64,000 bases of DNA from NCBI RefSeq assembly GCF_000720635.1, contig NZ_JOCF01000009.1, positions 1 to 64,000 of the forward strand. The letters run 5' to 3'. The notes below the pieces were generated by a model that did no database searches, was not told where the DNA came from, and saw only the letters and a list, made by a program, of their open reading frames with translations. Origin of the DNA: Streptomyces sp. NRRL WC-3742. Lineage in GTDB: Bacteria > Actinomycetota > Actinomycetes > Streptomycetales > Streptomycetaceae. Position 1 is the stretch's first letter; each line of letters begins with the position of its first letter. The position numbers and the translations under genes are program-made. Of the stretch, positions 33,100 through 41,961 are shown piece after piece.

Positions 33100-33509
33100 T
33101 CCGCCGTCCTCGCCGCCGCGGCGACCGGGGGTCGATGAGCCTGAGCCTGGCCTTCGTCTTCCCGATCGTCCTCTTCCTCCTGCTGCTGATCGTCCAGGCG
33201 TCCCTGTGGTGGTACGAACGGCAGTTGGCGCTGACGGCCGCCCGCGAGGGCGTGGACGCCGGGCGGGTGCAGGGGAACGCGACGGACGAGGCCAAGAACG
33301 AGGCGGCGCGCCGGCAGGCCGGGGACTTCCTGGAGCGCCAGGGCGCCCACTCCTACTCCGTGCTCACGGACGGCAGTTCGCCCGACACCATCCGCGTCAC
33401 GGTGGAGGTCACCCCGCCGCTGCTGCTGCCCGGGCTGCACGCGCCCACCATCCGGCAGTACGCCGAGGCGCCGCGCGAGCGGTTCATCCCTCCGGTGGTG
33501 ACGCGATGA
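33096..33509 (+). CDS. TadE-like pseudopilin
   Basis: 137 residues of the TadE family. The pattern is RRGDRGSMSLSLAFVFPIVL at residues 8-27, a continuous hydrophobic helix beginning soon after GS, then a soluble domain (ARREG-type segment [20 protein letters not shown] and DTIRVTVEVTPPLLLPGL). TadE proteins are minor pseudopilins. The GTG at 33096 overlaps the previous stop by 4 nt (GTGA), consistent with coupling; no separate ribosome-binding site is needed. Confidence 0.8.
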   Translation: MIRRPRRRGDRGSMSLSLAFVFPIVLFLLLLIVQASLWWYERQLALTAAREGVDAGRVQGNATDEAKNEAARRQAGDFLERQGAHSYSVLTDGSSPDTIRVTVEVTPPLLLPGLHAPTIRQYAEAPRERFIPPVVTR

Positions 33510-33997
33510 GCGGGCGGTGGGCGCGGCTGAGGCTGGGGCTGCGGCTGGGGCTGCGGCGTCCCCGGTGGCGGCTGAGGCGCAGGGACGGCGGCGGGCTGGC
33601 GATCGAGGCCGCGCTGATCGCGCCGAGCGTGGTCGCCCTCGTGCTGGTGGCCGTCGCCGCCGGGCGGGTGCAGACCGCGGCCGGCACCGTCGAGGCGGCG
33701 GCCCGCTCCGGCGCCCGTACGGCCTCGCTGCAGCGCGACCCGGCGGCGCGGGAGAAGCCGGCCCGGGAGTCGGCCCTGGCGACGCTGAGTCAGCAGGGCG
33801 TGGTGTGCAGCAGCAGCGAAGTGCACTACACCACCGGTGAGTTGGTGCTGCCGGGCGGGAACGTCACGACGGTGACGGTCACCGTGGTGTGCGAGGTCGA
33901 ACTGAGCGATCTGCTCGGCGGGCCGACCGGGCTGGGCGTGACCAAGCGCCTCGAGGGCCGGTTCACCTCCGTGGTGGACCGCTACCGGGGGCAGTGA
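33506..33997 (+). CDS. TadE/TadF-like pseudopilin
   Basis: 163 residues. A basic N-terminus (RLRLGLRLGLRRPRWRLRRR) leads to GGGLAIEAALIAPSVVALVL, a TadE-type helix with the conserved Glu, then a soluble domain with two cysteines (VVCSSSEVH and VVCEVELSD) that could form a disulphide. The ATG overlaps the previous stop by 4 nt (ATGA). The DNA for the basic leader contains near-repeats of CTGAGGCTGGGGCTGCGG. Its stop overlaps a GTG that opens a further 68-codon frame. Confidence 0.78.
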   Translation: MSGRWARLRLGLRLGLRRPRWRLRRRDGGGLAIEAALIAPSVVALVLVAVAAGRVQTAAGTVEAAARSGARTASLQRDPAAREKPARESALATLSQQGVVCSSSEVHYTTGELVLPGGNVTTVTVTVVCEVELSDLLGGPTGLGVTKRLEGRFTSVVDRYRGQ

Positions 33998-34200
33998 CGG
34001 TGCGCGGGGCGTCGGTGGAGCGACGGATCGCGGGCCGCGCGGGGGGATTGGGGACCGCCCGGGCGGGGGAGACGCAAGCGGAGAGCGCCCGGGGGACGGC
34101 GGGAACGGTGCCGGGCGGCGCGCGGCGGGGGCCGGCGGGGGCCGGTGGGACGGTACGGCGTGGTGTGGCGGGCGGGATCGGGATGGGGTCGACGGGATGA
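33994..34200 (+). CDS. Candidate small basic protein inside the Tad locus
   Basis: A possible 68-residue gene filling what would otherwise be a 199-bp gap in a tightly overlapped operon. Its GTG overlaps the preceding stop as GTGA, and its TGA overlaps the next ATG as ATGA: both junctions match the style of the neighbours. Most third codon positions are G or C. The product (starts VTVRGASVERRIAGRAGG) is Gly/Arg/Ala-rich, highly basic, without a membrane helix or Cys. No family is recognised. It could also be untranslated spacer, since GC-rich DNA leaves frames open by chance. Confidence 0.4.
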   Translation: MTVRGASVERRIAGRAGGLGTARAGETQAESARGTAGTVPGGARRGPAGAGGTVRRGVAGGIGMGSTG

Positions 34201-34676
34201 CCATGATGACCGTGGGGATCGGCGCGGGGCGCCCACGCGCCCGGCTGCGGCGGCGCCGCCGGGGCGACCGGGGCGCGGTGTCCCTGTTCGTGGCGCTGTG
34301 CGCCGGCGGCCTGGTGGTCGTCATCGCCCTGGTGATCGACGTCGGCGGCCGGCTGCGCGTCGCCGAACGGACGGACGCCTGCGCCCAGGAGGCCGCCCGC
34401 GTCGGCGGCCAACAGCTGGACCAGGCCGCGGTGCTGCAGGGCCGGGGCGTCAAGGTCAAGCAGGAGTACGTACGCCAGGCGGCCAACGCCTATCTGACGG
34501 TGTGCGGGGGCCTCAGCGCCGGGGACATCGCGTTCTCGGACGACGGCAGGATCGTCACCGTCACGGTGCAGGCGCCCTTCCAGCCGGTGCTGCTGGCCGG
34601 GCTCGGAAAGCGGATGGTAACGGGCAAGGGCAGTGCGACCCTCGTCCACGGAGTCGAGAAAGCGGAGACCGACTGA
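34197..34676 (+). CDS. TadG-like pseudopilin
   Basis: 159 residues. After an Arg-rich N-terminus (RPRARLRRRRRGDRGAVSLF) a hydrophobic helix (VALCAGGLVVVIALVIDVGG) begins, then a soluble region with RTDACAQEAARVGGQQLDQA, typical of the TadG/TadE N-terminal domain (Flp pilus-assembly, DUF2134-like). It lacks the long von Willebrand domain of full-length TadG. The ATG at 34197 overlaps the small frame before it; its TGA shares one base with the next gene's ATG (TGATG). Confidence 0.8.
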   Translation: MTMMTVGIGAGRPRARLRRRRRGDRGAVSLFVALCAGGLVVVIALVIDVGGRLRVAERTDACAQEAARVGGQQLDQAAVLQGRGVKVKQEYVRQAANAYLTVCGGLSAGDIAFSDDGRIVTVTVQAPFQPVLLAGLGKRMVTGKGSATLVHGVEKAETD

Positions 34677-37600
34677 TGGCCGCGCCACGTGCCAAGGACC
34701 AGCGCGCCAGGGACCGGCGTGCCAACGACCAGCGCGTCGATGACCGGCGCGTCGACGACCAGCGTGTCAACGACCGGGCCCGGACCGCGAGGGGCGGGCC
34801 CGCGGCGCCCGCCGGCCATCGCGGTGCCCGCCGGGGCCGGGCGGGCGGCGGGCGCGGCGCCGGGGTGGTGACGGCGCTCGCCGCGCTGGTCGCCCTGCTC
34901 GCCCTGCTGATCGGGCTGCCCGCACTCCTGGTCTACGGCACCCAGGCCGTCGCCGGGATGGGCGAGGTCGCGCCGAACGGCGTCGGCCAGGCGCTCACCA
35001 GCGCCGACGACGGGCAGCTGTTCCTGTGGGTGCTGGTCGGCGTCGGCTGGCTCGCCTGGGCCTGCTTCGCGCTGTCCGTCCTGCTGGAGATCCCCGCCCA
35101 GCTGCGCGGCCGGATCGCCCGGCGGATTCCCGCCTTCGGCTGGAGCCAGCGGATCGCCGCCGGGCTGGTCGGCTCCGTGCTCGCCCTGCTGCCGGTGGCC
35201 GGCTCCGCGTTCGCCGCCGTCCCCGAGCTCGGCCACTCCGCCGCCGCCCCGGCCCAGTTGACGGCCTCCGCGCCGCGCGCCGCACTGCCCGCCGCCGTCC
35301 ACTCGGCGCCCGCGCTGGCGCCCGCCGCCGAGCAGCAGCCCACCTACACCGTGCGCGACAGCCGGCCCGCCGACAGCCTCTGGTCCATCGCCGAGCACCA
35401 ACTCGGCTCGGGCGAGCGGTGGGTGGAGATCGCCAAGCTCAACGACGGCCGGGTGATGGACGGTTCGGGAATCCGCTTCGACGCGGACCGGCCGATCCAG
35501 CCCGGCTGGGAGCTGCTGATGCCGGCGGACGCCAAGCCGGACGCGGCGAAGGCACCAGCACCCGCGCAGCCCGCGCCCGCCGACCCCGCTCAGGCCCCCG
35601 CGCCCGCCCAGGCCCCCGCGCCCTCGGAGGGCGGTGCGGCGGCCGGGCACGCCACGGTGACCGTCCGGGAGGGCGACAGCCTCTCCGCCATCGCCCAGCG
35701 GGAGTTGGGGGACGCGGAGGCGTGGCCGAAGCTGTACGAGGCCAACAAGGGCGTGCAGGCGCCCGATGGGGAACGGCTCACCGACCCGGACGTGCTGGCG
35801 CCGGGCATGGTGCTCGCCGTCCCGGGGGCCGCCACGCCAGCCCCTCCGGCGACGCCCGCGCCTCCGGCCACGCCCGCGCCCGCGCCTCCGGCCACGCCCG
35901 CGCCCGCGCCGTCGCAGGAACAGCAGGCGCCCCAGCCGCCCGCCACGCAGGCCCCGGCCCCCGCGCCCTCGCAGGCCGCGCCCGCCCAGCCCGCACCGGC
36001 GCACAAGCCCGCCCCCGCGCCCGCCGCGCACGCCGAGACCGCGCCCAGCGACGACTACACCGTCGCCCTCGCCGCCTCCACCGTCGGCGTGCTGCTGGCC
36101 GCCATGATGATCGGCACCGTCGCCTACAAGCGCGGCACCCAGCTGCGCGCCCGCCGCCCCCGGCACCGGATCGCCATGCCCGAGGCCGAGGCCGCCGCCT
36201 TCGAGAACGAGCTGCGTGCCCGCCAGGACGGCGTCAGCCTCGACCTCCTCGACCGCGCCCTGCGCACCCTCGCCCGCAACACCGTGCGCGGCGGCAAGCG
36301 CCTGCCCGCCATCGTCGCCGCCCGGATCACCCCCGCCGGCACCGTCGAACTGCACCTGTCCGGCCCCGCCACCCCCATCGCGCCGTTCCGCGCCGCCCAC
36401 GCCGCCAACGTCTGGTGGTGCGGCGACGACGCGCCCGACCTGCTCAGCGCCGCCCAGGCCCGCAAGACCGCCGCGCCCTACCCCGCGCTGGTCACCCTCG
36501 GCGCCGCGCCGGACGGCTCGGTGGTGCTCGCCGACCTGGAGGCCGTCCGCCTGCTCCACCTGTCCGGCCACCCCGACGACGCCCGGGACGTGCTGCGCAC
36601 CCTCGCCATCGAGCTGGCCCACAGCCCGCTCGCCGACCGGCTGCACCTGCATCTCGTCGACCTCGCCGAGGAGGTGCCGATCAGCGGCCCCGCCGCCGAA
36701 CGCGTCCACCGCCACCCCACCCTGGAGGCCGCGCTCGCCGCCCTCGGCCCGCGCACCGCCAAGGCCCGGGCGACCCTCGTCGCCGCCGACGCCGCAAGCC
36801 CGCGCGAGGCCCGCAGTCGGGGCCAGGCCGACGAGGCGTGGACGCCGGAGATCGTCCTGTGCGCCCACCAGCCCGGCGGCGAGCTGCCCGCCGAGCTCGG
36901 CCGCCTCCTCGACGCCCGCCCGCGCACCTGCGTGGCCGTCATCACCCGCGCCCCCGAGCGCGGCACGGGTCCGGTCGCCCGCTGGACCCTGCCGACCACC
37001 GGCCAGGCCACCATCCCCGGACTGCACCTGACCGTCGAGCTCCAGCGGCTCGACGGGCACCAGTACGAGCAGGTCGCCGAGCTGCTCAGGGTCGCCGAGG
37101 ACACCACCCAGTACCCGGCCCCGGCCTGGACCCTGGACGGACCAGGGCTCGACCAGGACACCGACACCGCCGAACTGCCACGGGCCGTACCGGTGCTGGC
37201 GGCCGTCGGGGCGGGCCCGGCCGGTGCGGCGGTCTCGGCGATCGACGGGGAGTCGGGCCCGGCCGCCGGGCCGAGGATGCTCGCCCGGGTCATCGGCACC
37301 GGCGCCAGCCCGTTCGCCGGCACCGACCCGCTCGCGCCCGCCCCGGTGCTGACGAAGGCGTCCACGCAGGTCGCGCCCGGGGCGGCCGGGGTGCCCGGAG
37401 TGGGCGGGGCGCCTGGCGCGGCCGGTGCACCTGGGGTTCCCGGAGCAGCTGTGGGAGTGCCCGCGCCGCCGGCGCCCGAGGCGACTCCCGCCGGGCCCGC
37501 CCGCTACGCCGTCAACGGCCAGGGCCGCCAGGCCGCGACGGAGGCCGACGAGACCACCCTGGGCCTGCGGCTGCCCGAGGCCCCGTCGGCGCCCGAGGCG

Positions 37601-38617
37601 GCGGAGGCGGTCGAGTCCCCGGTCGAGGAGCCCGTCGCCGCCGCTGCCCCGGCGGCCGTGCCCGTCGTTCAGCCGGTGCGGCCCGCCGAGCCCGTTCCCG
37701 CCGTCTCCCCTTCCCTCGAACCGGAGCCCGGTCCGGAGCTCGGCCCGGAGCCCGGCCCTGCCGCCGTCGCCCCCGTCGCCCGCACCACCCCCGGACGCAG
37801 CGACAGCGACGACCTGCTGGCCATACTCCGCTCCCCGGAGGCGCACGCCACCCGCAACGCCCCGCGCATCCGCCTGCTCGGCCCCGTCGACGTGTCCGGC
37901 CTGCGGGGCAGCGCCGAGCCGGGAGCGCTCCTCTCGCTCACCGAACTCGCCGTCTACCTGGCGCTGCGCCCCGGCGCCGACCACGTCGGCCTGGACCACG
38001 ACCTCCACCCCGGCGCCGCCCACCTCGACCCGCACCCCACCACCGTCGCGGGGGCCGGAAGCCCGCTGCCGGCCAAACTCGCCGACCTGGCAGGCTGGTT
38101 CGGCACCTCGCCCGAGGGCCTGCCCTTCCTGCCGATGGACTCCACCGAGGGCTACGCCTTCAGCCCGGCCGTCACCTGCGACTGGGACGAGTTCCGCAGC
38201 CTCTACCGGCGCGGCATGCGCAGCACCAGCGCCACCGCCGACGCGGCCCTCGCCCACGCCCTGGCCCTGGTGCGCGGCGCCCCGTTCGCCGAGGCCCCGC
38301 CCGCCGCGTACGGCTGGGCGGAGTCGGAGCGCCAGGACATGATCGCGGCGATCGTCGACACCGCGCACGAACTGGCCGCCCGCCGCCTGCAGTACGGCGA
38401 CCACCGCAGCGCCGAGGCCGCCGTCTTCCGGGGCCTGGCCGTGGCCCCGGACGTCGAACTGCTGCACCGCGACCTGTTCTACGCCTACGCCTCGGCCGGC
38501 GCGCGGGACCAACTCCTGCGCGCCGTCAACCGCCTGGACGCACTGAGCCGCCGCACGGGCCGCGAGCTCGACGCCGACACGGTGGCCCTCCTGCGCGACC
38601 TGCTCGCCGGCTCCTGA
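34676..38617 (+). CDS. Membrane LysM and BTAD-domain protein
   Basis: 1313 residues ending the Tad operon. A pentad repeat (DQRAR/DRRAN/DQRVD, from five 15-bp units) is followed by membrane helices near residues 64-88, 115-140 and 158-180. Two LysM-type domains come next (YTVRDSRPADSLWSIAEHQL and VTVREGDSLSAIAQRELGD), then a Pro/Ala linker and a helix at about 462-488. A large cytoplasmic region ends in a BTAD-like domain (EFRSLYRRGMRSTSATADAA onward). A degenerate winged helix (IRLLGPVDVSG) precedes it. It may link peptidoglycan to gene control or organise the Tad apparatus. The DNA-binding capacity is unproven. Confidence 0.85.
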   Translation: MAAPRAKDQRARDRRANDQRVDDRRVDDQRVNDRARTARGGPAAPAGHRGARRGRAGGGRGAGVVTALAALVALLALLIGLPALLVYGTQAVAGMGEVAPNGVGQALTSADDGQLFLWVLVGVGWLAWACFALSVLLEIPAQLRGRIARRIPAFGWSQRIAAGLVGSVLALLPVAGSAFAAVPELGHSAAAPAQLTASAPRAALPAAVHSAPALAPAAEQQPTYTVRDSRPADSLWSIAEHQLGSGERWVEIAKLNDGRVMDGSGIRFDADRPIQPGWELLMPADAKPDAAKAPAPAQPAPADPAQAPAPAQAPAPSEGGAAAGHATVTVREGDSLSAIAQRELGDAEAWPKLYEANKGVQAPDGERLTDPDVLAPGMVLAVPGAATPAPPATPAPPATPAPAPPATPAPAPSQEQQAPQPPATQAPAPAPSQAAPAQPAPAHKPAPAPAAHAETAPSDDYTVALAASTVGVLLAAMMIGTVAYKRGTQLRARRPRHRIAMPEAEAAAFENELRARQDGVSLDLLDRALRTLARNTVRGGKRLPAIVAARITPAGTVELHLSGPATPIAPFRAAHAANVWWCGDDAPDLLSAAQARKTAAPYPALVTLGAAPDGSVVLADLEAVRLLHLSGHPDDARDVLRTLAIELAHSPLADRLHLHLVDLAEEVPISGPAAERVHRHPTLEAALAALGPRTAKARATLVAADAASPREARSRGQADEAWTPEIVLCAHQPGGELPAELGRLLDARPRTCVAVITRAPERGTGPVARWTLPTTGQATIPGLHLTVELQRLDGHQYEQVAELLRVAEDTTQYPAPAWTLDGPGLDQDTDTAELPRAVPVLAAVGAGPAGAAVSAIDGESGPAAGPRMLARVIGTGASPFAGTDPLAPAPVLTKASTQVAPGAAGVPGVGGAPGAAGAPGVPGAAVGVPAPPAPEATPAGPARYAVNGQGRQAATEADETTLGLRLPEAPSAPEAAEAVESPVEEPVAAAAPAAVPVVQPVRPAEPVPAVSPSLEPEPGPELGPEPGPAAVAPVARTTPGRSDSDDLLAILRSPEAHATRNAPRIRLLGPVDVSGLRGSAEPGALLSLTELAVYLALRPGADHVGLDHDLHPGAAHLDPHPTTVAGAGSPLPAKLADLAGWFGTSPEGLPFLPMDSTEGYAFSPAVTCDWDEFRSLYRRGMRSTSATADAALAHALALVRGAPFAEAPPAAYGWAESERQDMIAAIVDTAHELAARRLQYGDHRSAEAAVFRGLAVAPDVELLHRDLFYAYASAGARDQLLRAVNRLDALSRRTGRELDADTVALLRDLLAGS
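34697..34771 (+). repeat. 15-bp in-frame tandem repeat in the LysM-BTAD gene
   Basis: Five 15-bp units starting GACCAGCGCGCCAGG, alternating GACCAG and GACCGG, encode DQRAR, DRRAN, DQRVD, DRRVD, DQRVN near the N-terminus. The unit being a multiple of three keeps the frame. Confidence 0.85.
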
Positions 38618-38634
38618 GCCGGGCGGGTGCCCGA

Positions 38635-39246
38635 CTACCCGACCTGATCGAGGCGGTCGAGGAAGTCGAGCACCCGCTCGGTCACCTGCGCCGCGGCCCG
38701 CTCCTCGTAGGAGGGGAGGCCGGGGTCGGTGAACAGGTGCCGGTCGCCCGGGTAGAGGAACAGTTCGGCGGCGGGCGCCGCCTCGACGAGCGCGCGGGCC
38801 GCGTCCAGGTCGCCCTCACCGGCGAAGAACGGGTCCGCGTCCATGCCGTGGACCTGGACCGGGACGCCCACGGGCCAGGAGGCGCCGAGTTCCGGACCGA
38901 ACTCCGAGCCGAACTCCGCGACGGGGAGGCAGGCTTCGAGCAGCAGCGCGCCCCTGGCGCCGGGCCGGGTCTGGGCCAGCTTCTGCGCCGGGAGGACGCC
39001 GAGGGAGAAGCCCAGATAGACGAGCCCTGCGGGCAACTCCCGGGCGGCGGCGCTCCCGCGCTCGACGATCGTGGCGAACCCGGCCTGCTGGGCGTAGCCG
39101 ACGCCCTCCTCCAGGCCGTCGAACACCCGCCCCTCGAACAGGTCGGGCGTGTGCACGGTGTGCCCGGCCGCGCGCAGCCGCCCGGCGAACCCGCGGACGC
39201 CCTCGGTCAGCCCGTACGCGTGGTGGAAGACCAGCACCTCGGCCAT
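38635..39246 (-). CDS. Dienelactone hydrolase family protein
   Basis: Alpha/beta-hydrolase of 203 residues. The N-terminus EVLVFHHAYGLTEGVRGFA, the nucleophile elbow YLGFSLGVLPAQ (Ser instead of the Cys of true dienelactone hydrolases), HGMDADPFF and the final His in YPGDRHLF mark the family. Ser, Asp and His would form the triad. Start: ATG 39246 with GGGGAG upstream; a longer frame to 39279 exists. It converges with the Tad operon end with only a 17-bp gap and no visible terminator. Substrate unknown. Confidence 0.87.
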   Translation of the reverse strand: MAEVLVFHHAYGLTEGVRGFAGRLRAAGHTVHTPDLFEGRVFDGLEEGVGYAQQAGFATIVERGSAAARELPAGLVYLGFSLGVLPAQKLAQTRPGARGALLLEACLPVAEFGSEFGPELGASWPVGVPVQVHGMDADPFFAGEGDLDAARALVEAAPAAELFLYPGDRHLFTDPGLPSYEERAAAQVTERVLDFLDRLDQVG

Positions 39247-39334
39247 GTCGCTCCCCTCGTACCGCTCGTATCGCGACACCCCTGCGGCGCCGCCGCCCGA
39301 GTATCACCCGTACCACTGACACCGGCGGCCCCGG

Positions 39335-39838
39335 TCAGCGCAGCCACGCCTCGATGTCGGCGAAGTCGGCATCCCCGAGGCCGCGTTGGGGGTCGACGCG
39401 GTGGAGCAGTGCCCGGGCGGGGGAGTGGGCGCGGACCCAGCGCCGGTCGGCGTCCGTGATCTCGTCGTCCACCCAGACGAAGGGCCGGCCGGCCGCCCAC
39501 GCGAGCAGCGGGCGGGTCTTCCAGTGCAGGTCCGCAGGGCCCTCCTCGTCCTCCACCGGCCAGGCGACGAAGGGCAGTCGGGGCAGCCCCAGCCAGGGCG
39601 CGAGGCGGTCGTTGGCCTCGTCCTCCCAGGTGGTCGCCCAGACCAGGGTGCAGGGCAGGCCCAGCAGTCGGGGCCCGAGCGCCGGATTCGCCCGCGAGAG
39701 CAGGGGGTTGTCATCCGGCTGCGGCCGACGTCCGTGCGCTCCCCGGTAGTCGGGGCGGCCGCCCGGCGGGGGCGGGCCGAAGGGGATCAGGGGGCCGTCG
39801 ACGTCGAGGAACAGCAGTGGCTCGTCGGCGGCGGACAT
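39335..39838 (-). CDS. HAD-like phosphatase domain protein
   Basis: 167 residues. The HAD motif I LLFLDVDGPLIPFG is at residues 8-21 (nucleophile Asp and acid-base Asp). Motif II-like WATTWEDEAN and the late acidic motif VWVDDEITDAD complete the core, so it is likely an active phosphatase-like protein with a small cap. This short type (starts MSAADEPLLF) is common and uncharacterised in streptomycetes. Start ATG at 39838. It diverges from the second caspase-like gene across 161 bp. Confidence 0.85.
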   Translation of the reverse strand: MSAADEPLLFLDVDGPLIPFGPPPPGGRPDYRGAHGRRPQPDDNPLLSRANPALGPRLLGLPCTLVWATTWEDEANDRLAPWLGLPRLPFVAWPVEDEEGPADLHWKTRPLLAWAAGRPFVWVDDEITDADRRWVRAHSPARALLHRVDPQRGLGDADFADIEAWLR

Positions 39839-39999
39839 GACGGCACGATAGCGCGGCGCGGCGCGCCGATCGGCCACCCGGCCTGGAACCCCCGCGCCGG
39901 GATCTCGTAGGGTGGCGAGAACGGGAATGTGGTGGCAGGCACCACGCAGCAAGGGCATCAGACGCCGCGACAGCGGCGGGGCGGGGCGGTGACCAGAAA

Positions 40000-41961
40000 A
40001 TGGCGGAGACGACTGCTGTTTCCGGAGGTCCCGACCCGGCTTCGGACTCGGGCCCCTGGGACGCCGTACCGCCGCCCTTCGCCGAGGAGCACCCGCCCGG
40101 GCCCGCTGCCCTGTACGAGCCGCCGCCCGCGCTCCCCGTTCCGCCCACCGCCCCGCCCACCGGGTGGACCCTCACGGGGATGCCCGCCGCGGGCCCGGCC
40201 CCCGCGCCGATTCCCACCGCCACGGTGACGGGCGGGTTCGGGGCCGCGCCGCGCGGGCGCGTGCTGGTGGTCGAGGGCGGCTACGGCGTCTCCGGCCGCC
40301 GGACCTGGGGCGGGCGCGGCGGCGCCGGTCACGCGCCGGTGCTGTCGGCGATGCTGGCGGCCGTCTCCCCGCAGGTGCTGCTCGCCGCGGACGGGGTGGA
40401 CGCCGTCCACCTGCCCGGCGCCGTCGACCCGCAGACCGTCCTCGCCCACCTGCGCGCCGCCGCCCTGCACCCCGGGCCGCTGCTGGTGCACCTGGGCGGG
40501 CACGTCGTCGCCGACAAGCGCGGCGGACAGCTCCAGCTCACCCTGCGCGACGCCCGGCAGGAGGGCCTGCCCTGGCAGGCGATCGCCGCCGAGCTGAGCG
40601 GCCGACCCGCCGACTGGCAGACCCTCGTCATCGCCGACCTGAGCGCCGACCAGAACGCCTGGCCCTACCTCCAGGGCACCGTCTCGCCGTTGAGCGAGGG
40701 CATCCCGCTGTGGGCGGTCGTCAGCCCGGACCCGGAGCAGATCGGCACCTTCACCCGGGCCCTGATCGAGGCCCTGCACGGCGGACGCCCGGGCGCGGGG
40801 GAGGTGCTGGCGCCGGAGGAGCTTCGCCAGCAGGTGTACTCGGTGCTGCGGCCGGACGTGGTCATCCTCGCCACCCACGCCAAGGACCGGCCGGTGTTCC
40901 GCAACACCGCCCGGCGGGCGGACGCCCCGGTGGCGGACGCCGTCCCGGCGCCGGTGCCCGCGCCCGTCCCCTTCACGCCCCCGCCGTTCCCGGCGCCACG
41001 TCAGGAGGAGCCCCGGGACGCGGTCGTTGAACCCGTTCCGGCTTCGGCTCCTGCCCCGGTCGCACTGCCGCCCCGGCCGCGCGTTGTGGGTGAAGCGGTG
41101 AGCCTGGTCAAGGCGCATGTGCCGCCGACCCCGCCCCGGCCGTCGCGTCCGGTCAGCCTCGCGAAGGCGGGCCCGGTGGAGGACGTGCGGGCGCCGGAGT
41201 CGGTGTCCCTGGACAAGCCCGTCCCGGCCGACGCGATCCCCGAGGACGCCGCGCCCACGGCCGGCGTCACCCTCGCGAAGCCGGGCCCCGAACCGGAGGA
41301 GCAGCCCGAACTCCCGGAGCCCGCACCCGAGATGGAGGCGGAGCTCGAGGTTCCGGAGGAGCCGGCGCCGCAGGACGCCGTCCCCGCCGATGCCGTGCCG
41401 GAGCCGTCGGACGCCGTCCCCGCTGACGAGACGCCCGCTGACGAGGTGCCCTCCGACGAGGTCCCCGCTGACGAGACGCCTGCCGAGGAGGCACCCGCCC
41501 CGGCGGCTGCCGAGCCGCGCGAGGACTACCGCGAGGTGATCGGACGGATCGTCCGCAGCGCCGACGCCGGCGACCACGCGGCCGCCACCGACCTCGCCTT
41601 CGCCCTCGAGCTGGAGGCGATCGCCGAACACGGCGCCGTCTCCGAACCCGTCCTGCAGGTGCGTCAGGTCCGGGCCCATGTGAGCCGCCTGGCGGGCCGC
41701 CTCGGCGAGGCCGCGATCATCTACCGCGAGGTGGCGCTGACCATGCTGCGCTCGCGCGGCGCCGACAGCCCGGAGACCCAGCAGGCGGCGACCAACGCCG
41801 AAGCCTGCTGGCGCAAGATCACCGACCGGGACGAGGCCGTCCGCATCGCCCCCGAGATCATCGAACTGCGCGCCCACCTCCCGGGCCCCGACGGCCGCAA
41901 GCTGCGCGCCGCCGAGCGCTACCTCGCCCAGCTGGTCGCCACCCCGGCGGCGGGCAAGTAA
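40000..41961 (+). CDS. Caspase-like fold protein with TPR-type C-terminus
   Basis: 653 residues. A Pro-rich N-terminus (1-85) leads to GRVLVVEGGYGVSGRR, VLAHLRAAALHPGPLLVHLG, GGHVVADKRGGQLQLTL and LVIADLSADQNAWPYL, which track caspase-like strands. The His in GGH is present, but no Cys follows the Asp (ADLSAD), so protease activity is unlikely. A middle region is a Pro/Glu/Ala linker with repeats of VSLDK/VSLVK and PADE-type acidic units. The C-terminus (EVIGRIVRSADAGDHAAATD to QVRAHVSRLAGRLGEAA) looks like TPR helices. It shares its fold order with the gene at 24458. Start: ATG 40000. The stop TAA shares its last base with heptamer array C. Confidence 0.75.
   Translation: MAETTAVSGGPDPASDSGPWDAVPPPFAEEHPPGPAALYEPPPALPVPPTAPPTGWTLTGMPAAGPAPAPIPTATVTGGFGAAPRGRVLVVEGGYGVSGRRTWGGRGGAGHAPVLSAMLAAVSPQVLLAADGVDAVHLPGAVDPQTVLAHLRAAALHPGPLLVHLGGHVVADKRGGQLQLTLRDARQEGLPWQAIAAELSGRPADWQTLVIADLSADQNAWPYLQGTVSPLSEGIPLWAVVSPDPEQIGTFTRALIEALHGGRPGAGEVLAPEELRQQVYSVLRPDVVILATHAKDRPVFRNTARRADAPVADAVPAPVPAPVPFTPPPFPAPRQEEPRDAVVEPVPASAPAPVALPPRPRVVGEAVSLVKAHVPPTPPRPSRPVSLAKAGPVEDVRAPESVSLDKPVPADAIPEDAAPTAGVTLAKPGPEPEEQPELPEPAPEMEAELEVPEEPAPQDAVPADAVPEPSDAVPADETPADEVPSDEVPADETPAEEAPAPAAAEPREDYREVIGRIVRSADAGDHAAATDLAFALELEAIAEHGAVSEPVLQVRQVRAHVSRLAGRLGEAAIIYREVALTMLRSRGADSPETQQAATNAEACWRKITDRDEAVRIAPEIIELRAHLPGPDGRKLRAAERYLAQLVATPAAGK

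Noticed and set aside
34490..38512. A 1,340-codon open frame on the minus strand opposite the LysM-BTAD gene
   Set aside because: It is Gly/Arg/Gln-rich with no recognisable domain; high GC leaves antisense frames open. The plus-strand frame has clear LysM, membrane and BTAD features.
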